From positions 53,311 through 117,310 of the forward strand of contig LADS01000063.1 of the NCBI GenBank assembly GCA_000961725.1: a DNA stretch of 64,000 nt, given 5' to 3'. The DNA is from Desulfobulbaceae bacterium BRH_c16a (GTDB taxonomy: Bacteria > Desulfobacterota > Desulfobulbia > Desulfobulbales > Desulfocapsaceae). The notes beneath the pieces were generated by a model that saw only the letters and a program-made list of their open reading frames with translations, was not told the origin of the DNA and ran no database searches. This document shows positions 7,396 to 15,961 of this stretch, one piece after another. Within the stretch, counting starts at the first letter, position 1. Every line of letters begins with the position of its first letter. A program made the translations under genes and the position numbers.

Positions 7396-8286
7396 TCAGA
7401 TATCCAGGTAGGAATCGGAGAAGAGGTTCTCGCCGGTAATAACCCGAACAGTCTTAACGTAGTCAGCCAGCTCTTTCGACAAAGAAGAGAGCTCAGGTGC
7501 GTTTCCGTCCATTGCCTGGTAAACGACTTCGACGATATCCGGACGCTGGCCTTTGGCGACAGCAGTCAGATTGGTGTCGAGCGGATCGGAGATGACCGAC
7601 TTCATGCCGTTGCGTCCCAGCATGATCATATAGGTGGTATTCAGGATCGGACGCAGATGCACAGGGGGACCGTTCGAGATGTTGGACAGACCACAGGTGG
7701 ACATTGCCCCGGGAGCGATATCTTCCAGCATCATCTGGAAATTCATCAGAGACACGCACTGGGCCTGTTGAATGTTCACCGGAGTGACGATACCGTCCAC
7801 CCAGATTTTCTCATTGGGAATACCTGCTTCATTGGCTGCGTAAATCAGTTCAACGGCAAGGGCGGCTCGCTCGTTCTCGTCGCGGGGCAGACCATCCGGT
7901 CCCCACATCAGAGCAACTATATCAGCCTCATATTTGGCGGCCATCGGCAGCATGACGGTGTAACGCTCGGGACGGGCCATGATTGAGTTGACGATGTGCG
8001 GCTTGCTTGCGGGCTTGACAACCTTCAGTCCTTCCTCGATTGCGGCGATGTTCGAGGTGTCGAGAAGCAGCGGCATATTGGGCACAGCCTCCTGAACCAC
8101 CTGAACGACCCACGGCATCAATTCGTGACCGTCCTTTTTTGCCGGGCCAAGGTTGATGTCGATATAATCCATGCCGAGCTTTTGCTGCTCGAGAGCTTCT
8201 TCCTGGATCGGTTTTGGATCGCGCTCTCTATATGCCTTTCCGATCACCTTGGAAATGACATTGAGGCTTTCGCCAAAAAGAATCAT
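7396..8286 (-). CDS. acsE: 5-methyltetrahydrofolate:corrinoid/iron-sulfur protein methyltransferase
   Basis: The 296-residue TIM-barrel protein of the pterin-binding (dihydropteroate synthase-like) family transfers the methyl group of CH3-H4folate to Co(I) of the corrinoid protein AcsCD. Family signs are the N-terminal G-E-S-L-N-V-I, the D-Y-I-D-I-N-L-G pterin-binding strand near 40, L-L-L-D-T-S-N near 75 and S-T-C-G-L-S-N-I-S-N-G near 200. It is about 30 residues longer than the Moorella enzyme (262). It is last in the ACS operon, 127 bases after acsC with a hairpin between them, and is followed by a terminator. The ATG is preceded by AAGGAGAAAAAC. Confidence 0.93.
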   Translation of the reverse strand: MILFGESLNVISKVIGKAYRERDPKPIQEEALEQQKLGMDYIDINLGPAKKDGHELMPWVVQVVQEAVPNMPLLLDTSNIAAIEEGLKVVKPASKPHIVNSIMARPERYTVMLPMAAKYEADIVALMWGPDGLPRDENERAALAVELIYAANEAGIPNEKIWVDGIVTPVNIQQAQCVSLMNFQMMLEDIAPGAMSTCGLSNISNGPPVHLRPILNTTYMIMLGRNGMKSVISDPLDTNLTAVAKGQRPDIVEVVYQAMDGNAPELSSLSKELADYVKTVRVITGENLFSDSYLDI

Positions 8287-8365
8287 GTTTTTCTCCTTTG
8301 TCTAGAATAATAGTATCAAAAACTTTATCTATCTCAGCAGCACTGAACTGTTTCAGGAAAGGATG

Positions 8366-8396
8366 CGCCGGCTGTTTCATCATGAAAAAGCCGGCG
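8366..8396 (-). other. Intercistronic hairpin between acsC and acsE
   Basis: CGCCGGCT (8366-8373) pairs with AGCCGGCG (8389-8396), and the inner TTTCAT/ATGAAA also pairs, giving a long stem with a small bulge. No T-run follows on the minus strand, so a processing or mRNA-stability element, or partial attenuation before acsE, is likelier than full termination. Confidence 0.55.
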
Positions 8397-8413
8397 TACT
8401 CTTTATCTGATAT

Positions 8414-9754
8414 TTACCTGCTCTTTAAGAACCCTGCCAGGTGAGCCGCTTCTCTCGGACCTACGGTAATGGTCCAGCCGGGCAGCTCTTCCTCGACGTC
8501 ACCGGCGATAGCAGCAGCATAGCCGGGAATGATGAGTTCGGTATGCTTGACCTTATCCATGATCCCGCTCTTTTTGACAAACAGCCCCACATCATCCCCG
8601 CCGAACTTGCCGGCAGCCCAGGCGGTGAGGACAGAAAGTCCCTCGGAATCCTTGATCAGCAGCCAGGCTGGAACTTTACTTGCCTCGATTTCGCCGGAGA
8701 CAATAAAGTAGGTGAGTGCGAAGTTGGTGGTAACCAGTACCGGCGAATTCTCATTCGGGGTACCGATCTCGAAGATCCCCTCGGTTACCGTCATCGGCCG
8801 CTGCGGATCGGTGAAGATATTCAGCCGCTCGAGCAACAACGGGAAAATCACCTCGGTGGTGAGATCCGACATCACCACGATGCCGCCGTATTTGGCGACA
8901 AACATACTGGCGACAAGACCTTCCATCGCGATATTGGACGCCATCTCGCAGGGGAAGGTTATGGTCGGGAACCCGACCGAACGATTGCCGGCTTTCAGTG
9001 CCGCGCGACGGATGGCAACCTGATCTTCCAGGGCCTGCTTGATTTCGCGTGAACCGGGATCAAGCACCAGATCTTTCACACCCATGCCGACCAGCTTGTC
9101 GGTGAGAGCGATAAGTCCGTCGACGGAATCGGCCTTGACTGCCAACGGCAGGTTATTGTCGAGAGCAATTTTGCCGAATGCATCGACATTTGCGGCAGTC
9201 GCTGCATAGATCAACGGCCTTTTAAATCCGGCTGTTTTCACAGCGCCCTCTATTATTCCGGCATTCTCACTCATCAGGATGAGATTGAATTCGGAAGTTT
9301 CGGCGATGAGTTTTGCAAGTGTCGCAAAGGCTACGCCGTCACCGTTGACATCTTTCAAGGCAACGAGTTCGGGACGCAGGTTCAGCCCGACACGCTCATA
9401 CTGCAGCGCGTTCCAGGATTTGAGTTTGCCCTCGACTACCGCTTCGGCGGTATCCGAAGTAATGATCCCGGCAAAAAGAGTCTGATTGAAAAAGGTCTTC
9501 TCATGCCGGTACATAACCGTCTCTCCACCGGTCTTGGCGGCGCGGACGCCTTTGCCTATGGCTACCGGGCGAATCGGCGGAGCTGAAGCCTCGGCCAGCT
9601 GGGCTCTGGCATCATCGGATACGTACGGACAGGCATCCAGTTCGGCCTTTCCAGAAGCGAGATTCATAGCAAAAGCAAGGCAAGTCGGAACGCCACACTC
9701 CTTGCAGTTGGTTTTTGGCAGGAGTTTGAAGATTTGTATTCCTGTTAACGCCAT
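8414..9754 (-). CDS. acsC: Corrinoid/iron-sulfur protein large (gamma) subunit
   Basis: The 446-residue subunit carries the methyl group between AcsE and acetyl-CoA synthase. The N-terminal [4Fe-4S] domain has C17, C20, C25 and C42, the family spacing. A TIM barrel follows, and the C-terminal B12-binding domain starts around residue 320 (L-V-T-T-N-F-A-L-T-Y-F) and carries the corrinoid. Length matches bacterial AcsC (about 446). It sits between acsB and acsE; its partner AcsD is encoded two genes before acsB. The ribosome-binding site AAAGGAGAC lies just before the ATG at 9754. Confidence 0.95.
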   Translation of the reverse strand: MALTGIQIFKLLPKTNCKECGVPTCLAFAMNLASGKAELDACPYVSDDARAQLAEASAPPIRPVAIGKGVRAAKTGGETVMYRHEKTFFNQTLFAGIITSDTAEAVVEGKLKSWNALQYERVGLNLRPELVALKDVNGDGVAFATLAKLIAETSEFNLILMSENAGIIEGAVKTAGFKRPLIYAATAANVDAFGKIALDNNLPLAVKADSVDGLIALTDKLVGMGVKDLVLDPGSREIKQALEDQVAIRRAALKAGNRSVGFPTITFPCEMASNIAMEGLVASMFVAKYGGIVVMSDLTTEVIFPLLLERLNIFTDPQRPMTVTEGIFEIGTPNENSPVLVTTNFALTYFIVSGEIEASKVPAWLLIKDSEGLSVLTAWAAGKFGGDDVGLFVKKSGIMDKVKHTELIIPGYAAAIAGDVEEELPGWTITVGPREAAHLAGFLKSR

Positions 9755-9791
9755 TTGTGTTGTCTCCTTTTATATATTTCACAGCCGGGTT

Positions 9792-9825
9792 GGACATGGT
9801 TCCATTCAGCAATGAAACCATGTCC
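9792..9825 (-). other. Intercistronic hairpin between acsB and acsC
   Basis: GGACATGGTT (9792-9801) and AACCATGTCC (9816-9825) form a perfect 10-bp stem that can extend by three pairs after a mismatch. There is no T-run, so it is probably an mRNA processing or stability element between two genes whose products are needed in different amounts. Confidence 0.5.
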
Positions 9826-9838
9826 CCTGCCTGATAAA

Positions 9839-12052
9839 TTAGCCGATGATCGGAGGCATGCTGAGGGCAGGATGCCCCTTCTCCTGGAGCCATGGCAAAA
9901 TCTCGTCTTCCGTGATACCGACGGTTTCGTCGGCGATCATATCGGCGAAATTCTGAACGCCCATTTCAGCTCCCCTGGCATTCAATCTGTCACGGATCTC
10001 GTCTTTGACGACTTTCGGCATCCAGACCATTCTCAATATGCCGCCATCACCAAGAATGAATTTCTTCTGGGTAATATTGAACTTGGAGTGGCCGACAAAG
10101 CCCGGAGACGAAGCACCGCCGCCCATTACACCGGCCAGCGTGGTAAACTTCATACCGGAAGGAGTTTCACCGGTGTAGTCGCGACCGACTGTCATAATAC
10201 CGTTACAACCCGGCAGCATCGCGGCGATACACTCACAGCAGCCACAGGTGGTCATTGGTGCATAAACCATTGAATAGAAGTTGTAGGTATCGATGGCGCC
10301 CTTGGAGGCACCCTTGATGAACTCGTCTACACCTTCGAAACGGCCGAGGACCGGATCAAGTACCTTGCCTTTATTGACCGGCTGATTGGGGCCGGTCGGG
10401 TTGATCTCAAAGGAAGCCTTGCAGTCCATCCAGTTATACGCACCGCAGAGACCGGTACGCTCAGGACTCACGGTACATACATGGCTCGGCGCGAAAGACT
10501 GGCAGAGACTGCATGAGTAGAAGGTTTCGACATCCTCATCGGTCATCTTGTCGACGCGCTCGTCGCGGGTTTTATACTCGGCCCGGGCGGTGGCGGTCAA
10601 TTTGTCGACATCTTCCTTGTTGGTGAAAAGCGTTACCTGAACTTTGTCGACGATCTTCTGGAAATCCTGATGGAATTTGGCATGAAGAACCACGCCGATA
10701 TCCTTCAGGGTGAAGCCTTTTTCGATAGCTGCCTTGCTGATACGTACCCAGGAGATATCACGCTGTCCGATATGCATGACGCCCTGAACATAGTTGATCA
10801 GGTGATGAATCTGACGCTCCATGATCGGCTCGAAGTCGGTCTGGAACTCACGGCCGGCGATCTGCACGAAAATACCGAGCGGCAGGGTATCGCCTTCTTT
10901 CATGTCACCGACATCCTTGCCGACGACAACGACTTTACCGTCTTCGATCTCGCTCATCTCAGCCATTTTCACAAGCTCGGTGCACTGGGTCTTGCCACCG
11001 CCCATCTGACCGAAAAGATCGCCGCCGCGAACCCGCTCACCCTCAAATGCCGGTCCAAAGGCACAGGGGATGTCGATATGGGTAACATTGATCTTCAGAC
11101 CGCGAACCTCTACGGATTTCTGACAGATTTCGTTATGGGGCACGTTGGCGACAACGTGCTCATAGGTACAGATACCGGTCGGCAGAATCTCCGGAATATC
11201 GGTATCGGCAAGAGTCGGGAAGCCCCAGTTAACACAACCGGCAGCGGCAACGGCCCATTCGGTGCCGACATCGCCTAATGCGTTGACGAAGGCGAAGATA
11301 CGGTTCTTGTTGTACATCAGCATTCTGCGGTAGTCGCCGGGCTGCACGCCACCGAAGGCCATGGCCGCACGGTTGGCGAAACCAAGGGCGAAGACGGCTG
11401 AGGAGATATCCGGTCCGAAGGGGACGATACGGGTATTCCAGCCGATCTGCACTCCGGCCTCAATAAGCTGCTCGATGACGGTCTTGCCGTTGTGGTTGGC
11501 GGCGCAGAAGATATAGAGGTTTTTCTTCTGATAATCCTCGACGATCATCTTGGCGATCTCGGCGTTGGGAGCTGCACCGACGATGGCCGCAAAACCGGGA
11601 GCCGAACCGTCAACGAATTCGACACCACGCTTTCTGAGAATAATGTCATTGGCGGGACCGACCCAGATTTTACCGGATTCGATATCCGGATCTTCCGTGT
11701 CAACGTAGAAATCCGGCTCACGCAGGATGCGCAGAGCCTCTTTCACCTCATAGGCGAAGATACCGGCCATACCGGCATCGAGAAGCGGTCCGAGGTAGGG
11801 AAGATGGTTGCTGCCCTTGATATGGGGCGGCAAAAGGCCGCGGGCAAACTGCATCGGCTTCTTCAGATCCTCCAGGGTCTCACACTTCATGCCGGTGAGA
11901 GAATAGATGACCGGAAGATAATACGCGGTATTGGGGAAGCCTATTTTAGTACTGGCGTCATAGGTCTGAAGAGCCTTCTCAAGCTCTCCTTCCACCTGGG
12001 ATACAACCTTATAACCGCCCTGTATAGCTGCAAATGCTACTAATCTTGACAT
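9839..12052 (-). CDS. acsB: Acetyl-CoA synthase (CODH/ACS beta subunit)
   Basis: The 737-residue enzyme joins CO, a methyl group and CoA at the Ni-Ni-[4Fe-4S] A cluster. Ligands are all present: C514, C517, C526 and C536 for the cubane, and C603/C605 of the C-G-C motif for the nickels. All lie exactly eight residues beyond the Moorella positions (506, 509, 518, 528, 595, 597). The length is that of full bacterial ACS, with the N-terminal CODH-docking domain kept, unlike the shorter archaeal form. The gene follows acsA by 53 bases. An extra pair C606 and C608 follows the nickel site. The protein should form the alpha2beta2 complex with AcsA. Confidence 0.96.
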   Translation of the reverse strand: MSRLVAFAAIQGGYKVVSQVEGELEKALQTYDASTKIGFPNTAYYLPVIYSLTGMKCETLEDLKKPMQFARGLLPPHIKGSNHLPYLGPLLDAGMAGIFAYEVKEALRILREPDFYVDTEDPDIESGKIWVGPANDIILRKRGVEFVDGSAPGFAAIVGAAPNAEIAKMIVEDYQKKNLYIFCAANHNGKTVIEQLIEAGVQIGWNTRIVPFGPDISSAVFALGFANRAAMAFGGVQPGDYRRMLMYNKNRIFAFVNALGDVGTEWAVAAAGCVNWGFPTLADTDIPEILPTGICTYEHVVANVPHNEICQKSVEVRGLKINVTHIDIPCAFGPAFEGERVRGGDLFGQMGGGKTQCTELVKMAEMSEIEDGKVVVVGKDVGDMKEGDTLPLGIFVQIAGREFQTDFEPIMERQIHHLINYVQGVMHIGQRDISWVRISKAAIEKGFTLKDIGVVLHAKFHQDFQKIVDKVQVTLFTNKEDVDKLTATARAEYKTRDERVDKMTDEDVETFYSCSLCQSFAPSHVCTVSPERTGLCGAYNWMDCKASFEINPTGPNQPVNKGKVLDPVLGRFEGVDEFIKGASKGAIDTYNFYSMVYAPMTTCGCCECIAAMLPGCNGIMTVGRDYTGETPSGMKFTTLAGVMGGGASSPGFVGHSKFNITQKKFILGDGGILRMVWMPKVVKDEIRDRLNARGAEMGVQNFADMIADETVGITEDEILPWLQEKGHPALSMPPIIG

Positions 12053-12105
12053 GCTTTACTCCTTTATAAGAGGATTAGTAATATCGTATTTTTTTCCAGT
12101 TTGGA

Positions 12106-14133
12106 TTATTCCATTCCAAGGGCTTGTCTGTCAGCCATATCCATAAGGACCCTGTCTCGAGCCTTGTCGATACCGAGTTCCTTACGCTTTTTGTCGATAT
12201 GGGCAATCATCTTGTGGGCATGCTTGATCGGATCGGGTTCACAATCCCATTTGCCGCCGTACATTTTCTCCATTTCCTTGTACAGATAATCCTTGAATAC
12301 CGGAGCACCGTCGAGAGGCATATGATAGCCGAAAACGGTGTAGACACCAGAGGCGACAAAATATTGGCCAATGGCGATTGCTTTTTCACTCATCCACTCG
12401 GGTGCACTTCCCGCAGCCGGCAGATCGCAAATGTCCTTGCCCAGTCCACCGGCTTTTACAACCTCTGTAGCAGCCAGCAGAATACGGCTGTTATCTACGC
12501 ATGAACCGAGATGGAGGACAGGCGGGATACCGACAGTCTCACAGACCTCGGCAAGGCCGGGACCGCAATGAACGGCCGCTGATTCGGGAGTGAGCAGACC
12601 ATGGATACCGCAAGCGATGGCGCTGCAACCGGTAGTCAAGACGATGACATCGTTCTTGATCAGTTCCTTGATGAGAGTGATATGTTCTTCGTTATGCTTG
12701 GTACGGGCATTATTACAGCCGACAACACCTGCAATACCACGGATACGTCCATTTATGATATTGTCGTTCAAAGTGAAGTAGTCGCCACGGAAACTGCCGC
12801 CCAGGTGATACTTAATGGATTCGACGCCAAAACCGGCAATCTGGGCTGATTTATGACGGGGAATCATGACATCGACGCCACGTTTCTGGAAATTATCAAT
12901 GCCTATCTTCACAATACGGATGGCATCTTCCATGGCATGATGCTCGTCAAACTCAATATGAACCACGTTATCCTGCTCTATCTTGGCGATCGGATGAGTG
13001 GTGATGAGCTTGGTGTGGAAACATTTTGCTACATTGGCCAGATTCTGGAAAATACACTGCACGTCTACGACCATCGCATCACAGGCACCGGTAATGATTG
13101 CCAGTTCCTGCTGAAGGAAGGTTCCCGCCGGCGGCACGCCATGGCGCTGGAGAATCTCGTTGGCGGTACAGCAGATTCCGCCGAGCTGGATCCCCTTGGC
13201 GCCTTTTGATTTGGCGTAATCGACCATCTCCTGCGATTGAGCAGCGGCAACGATCATTTCTGAAAGGAGCGGCTCATGACCATGAACGATGATATTTACA
13301 TGGTCTTCCTTCATCACCCCGAGATTGGCTTCCGACTGCAGAGGTGTCGGGCTGCCGAACATAATATCCTGCAGGTCGGTGGCGATCATTGCTCCACCCC
13401 AGCCATCGGCGAGAGAAGTGCGAGTACCCTGCTTCATCAGGTTCTTGTAGTCCTGATCAACGCCCATATGGGTCCTGTGCATACACTCGACGATTTCCCG
13501 GTCGATATTGCGGGGTAAAACACCTTCTGCCGCCCATTTGTCCTGCAGCGGTTGCGGAGCTCTCTTCAAGTAAGCAAGAGTACCTGAAGGTTTCCCCCAC
13601 TCCTGTAAGGCTTTTTCGGCAACACCAACAGCTATTTCATTGATGTCCCTGTCTTGTACCACACCATTTTCTTCAATGGTTGTGGCAATACCAAAATAAG
13701 GTGCGATTTGAATCAGCTTGGCTGGATCTTTGATTTTATAGTCATTGGTCTGTTTTTTGGCTGCAGAAAGAAAAGTTTCCGCAACGGCTCGACCATGATC
13801 GGAGTGGGCAGCGGCACCGGCTGCGATCATCCGCAGGAAGTTTCTTGCACAGATGGTATTCGCGGTCGCACCGCAGAGGCCTTTGCGGGTATCTTCGCCC
13901 TGAATTCCATCTTTCGGCAGGGGCAGGCGACAGGGGCCCATTGCACAGTTCTTACAGCAGATGCCCTGAAGACCGATGGCGCAAGGCTTCATCGTTACAG
14001 CACGGTCAAATACGGTTTCAATCCCGAGTTTATGGGCCCGGCGGATCATCTCCTGGGTCGACGGCTCAATCGATGCTTCCATCGGATCAGCAAGTTTGGC
14101 AACTTTTTCAACTTTGGTGGTTACTTCTGCCAT
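12106..14133 (-). CDS. acsA: CO dehydrogenase subunit of the CODH/ACS complex
   Basis: The 675-residue protein reduces CO2 to CO and feeds it by tunnel to AcsB. The start is the ATG at 14133, nine bases after GAGGAGG; an in-frame ATG 18 bases upstream lacks such a site. Cluster B/D Cys lie in K-P-C-A-I-G, I-C-C-K-N-C-A-M-G-P-C and G-L-C-G. C-cluster ligands are in V-H-G-H-E-P, G-I-C-C-T, V-Q-C, V-V-G-C-N, T-T-G-C-S and L-G-S-C-V-D. It lies between acsD and acsB, the order expected for the ACS-bound form, while the other CODH of the window (cooS at 3820) stands with cooC. Confidence 0.95.
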   Translation of the reverse strand: MAEVTTKVEKVAKLADPMEASIEPSTQEMIRRAHKLGIETVFDRAVTMKPCAIGLQGICCKNCAMGPCRLPLPKDGIQGEDTRKGLCGATANTICARNFLRMIAAGAAAHSDHGRAVAETFLSAAKKQTNDYKIKDPAKLIQIAPYFGIATTIEENGVVQDRDINEIAVGVAEKALQEWGKPSGTLAYLKRAPQPLQDKWAAEGVLPRNIDREIVECMHRTHMGVDQDYKNLMKQGTRTSLADGWGGAMIATDLQDIMFGSPTPLQSEANLGVMKEDHVNIIVHGHEPLLSEMIVAAAQSQEMVDYAKSKGAKGIQLGGICCTANEILQRHGVPPAGTFLQQELAIITGACDAMVVDVQCIFQNLANVAKCFHTKLITTHPIAKIEQDNVVHIEFDEHHAMEDAIRIVKIGIDNFQKRGVDVMIPRHKSAQIAGFGVESIKYHLGGSFRGDYFTLNDNIINGRIRGIAGVVGCNNARTKHNEEHITLIKELIKNDVIVLTTGCSAIACGIHGLLTPESAAVHCGPGLAEVCETVGIPPVLHLGSCVDNSRILLAATEVVKAGGLGKDICDLPAAGSAPEWMSEKAIAIGQYFVASGVYTVFGYHMPLDGAPVFKDYLYKEMEKMYGGKWDCEPDPIKHAHKMIAHIDKKRKELGIDKARDRVLMDMADRQALGME

Positions 14134-14197
14134 ATCGAGGTTCCTCCTCATAGAGTTTTTGAGACTATCAATTATCTCAAGAGCGACACATCGTATA

Positions 14198-15769
14198 TTA
14201 ATTGATATTTTTTATTTCTTTCGTTCTCCGGTGAAATCTGTCCAGCTGGTCGAGAATCTTTTCCTGCTGGGTCTTCTGAACCGGATCTGCTGTCATGGCC
14301 ACTTCGCCGGCCGGGCTGGAAGAAGCAGCGTCTGCAGCAGCCTGCCGGGCTTGGGCTCTCAGCCGTTTCAGGGCCTTTTCGTCTTCTTCCCGTTTGGCTG
14401 CTTCGTCTTTTATGGCATCTTCTTCAGCTTTTGCTTTGGCTGCCGCATCGGCTTTTGCCTTGGCCTCGGCATCGGCCTTGGCTTTTGCTTCCGCCTCTGT
14501 TTTGGCCTTGGCATCGGCCGCTGCTTTGGCCTCGGCATTGGCTTTGGCCTCGGCTGCCGCTTTAGCTTCTGCTGCCGGATCTACAGCGGGTGCCGGCTTG
14601 GCTTCGGCCTTCGGCTCTGCTTTTGCTGCGGCTGGTGCTGCCGGTGCTGCCGGTTTGGCTGCCGGTGCTGCGGCGGCAGGGGCGGCGGGTGCCGCTTTCT
14701 TGGCCGGAGCTGCCTTTTTCTCTTCTTCGGCGATGGTGAGATCGGGCTGGGGAGCAAGCGCTGCAAAATCGATATTCACCTCTCCCAGAACCTTGGCGAT
14801 AGGAGCGGCTTTCTGCAATGAACCGCCGTCGGACAGTGCATTGATGAATTCCTTGGTCATCCTTATCGCCTCGGGATGACGCATAATCAGAACGCTGGAA
14901 CCGCTGAGCAGATAAGAAACGGCGCCGATGGCCTCCATCATGACACCCCGTTTTTCCGGATCGCCGAGAATCGGTGCTTCAGCTGCGGTCAGTTTGGCCT
15001 CTTTACATTTCCAGACCTCGTTACCGAGGTTGTTGATCATCGGGAACTGCAGTTTTTCATCACCCTGAACCATTGCCGCCATGGTGAGTCGTTCCATGAC
15101 CGAGTAGGTATATTCCATACCATAGCCGAGACCGCCGGTAGTAGGATCGACCAATACCCTCTCCATCGGCATGCCGAGGTTTTCCAGGAGGATGTTTATC
15201 TGTTTTGCCAGGTTGACATCGATCGGTGAGGAAGAAATAACCGCGTGGCCATATCCCATGGCCGCGGCACCGATGCCTTTGTAGTTTTTCTCTTCGACGG
15301 GACCGAGCACCAGGTTGTAGCCCTGGCATTTTTCGGCAACAGCCTTCAGAACGACCTCGTCTTTTACAGGATTGGCACACCCCCACACGATCAGGGGAAC
15401 TTTTATTGCATCCAGGACCTTTTTAACAGTCTCGGCAGCGGATTCGGGGCTGGCATCCTTGTCATTGGGATCAACGCTTTTGAGCTGGATTACAATTGCG
15501 TCGGCGCCGTACACCTCAACACATTTTTTGGCCCAGGCAGCAGGGTCGGAGATGACATCCTTGAAGGGCGCCACGACCGGTTCCGGCCAATCTTCCGGAG
15601 CCATGTCCCATATCTCCATAGCAATGATAGGCTTGTTCGGCATGTTACCTTCAAAAGTATAGAAGGGATAACATGTCTGAGCTCCCACGGTCACGGCGGA
15701 ATCGCCTTTTCCTATGGAAATTGCCTTTATGCCGCCGCTATAGGATTCCTTCTTAAGTTCAAATCCCAC
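14198..15769 (-). CDS. acsD: Corrinoid/iron-sulfur protein small (delta) subunit with a long TolA-like C-terminal extension
   Basis: The first ~345 of 523 residues are a normal AcsD TIM barrel, which with AcsC forms the corrinoid protein (motifs V-G-A-Q-T-C-Y-P-F near 28, D-P-T-T-G-G-L-G-Y-G near 208, E-A-I-G-A-V-S-Y-L-L near 279). Family members are usually about 310-325 residues. Residues 346-523 form an added tail. It begins with Ala/Pro/Lys repeats (346-400), continues as an A-E-A-K/A-D-A-K heptad-like helix (400-475) and ends with a charged helix. The tail is in frame and without a frameshift. It would be a linker or a scaffold arm holding the corrinoid protein to the CODH/ACS complex, by analogy with lipoyl-domain linkers; that is inference. 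Confidence 0.92.
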   Translation of the reverse strand: MGFELKKESYSGGIKAISIGKGDSAVTVGAQTCYPFYTFEGNMPNKPIIAMEIWDMAPEDWPEPVVAPFKDVISDPAAWAKKCVEVYGADAIVIQLKSVDPNDKDASPESAAETVKKVLDAIKVPLIVWGCANPVKDEVVLKAVAEKCQGYNLVLGPVEEKNYKGIGAAAMGYGHAVISSSPIDVNLAKQINILLENLGMPMERVLVDPTTGGLGYGMEYTYSVMERLTMAAMVQGDEKLQFPMINNLGNEVWKCKEAKLTAAEAPILGDPEKRGVMMEAIGAVSYLLSGSSVLIMRHPEAIRMTKEFINALSDGGSLQKAAPIAKVLGEVNIDFAALAPQPDLTIAEEEKKAAPAKKAAPAAPAAAAPAAKPAAPAAPAAAKAEPKAEAKPAPAVDPAAEAKAAAEAKANAEAKAAADAKAKTEAEAKAKADAEAKAKADAAAKAKAEEDAIKDEAAKREEDEKALKRLRAQARQAAADAASSSPAGEVAMTADPVQKTQQEKILDQLDRFHRRTKEIKNIN

Positions 15770-15961
15770 TTTTGCCTCCTTACTGGTAGGTAATTATTCT
15801 CCGGAAGTTGTCACACGACTGCAGTGGCAGCTTCCCCTTTTCACAAACTAGCCAAACAACAAGAGGTACAAAATGTTTCCAATAAGATGCATAATTTTTT
15901 AACGCAATATTTGGCCTCATCACGATGAACCCGACCAAGGTCATGCACAATTCGTTGAACA

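Noticed and set aside
14400..14720. Frameshift or assembly error in the acsD tail
   Set aside because: The frame stays open through the repeats to a normal stop, and the helix ends in a non-repetitive charged segment.
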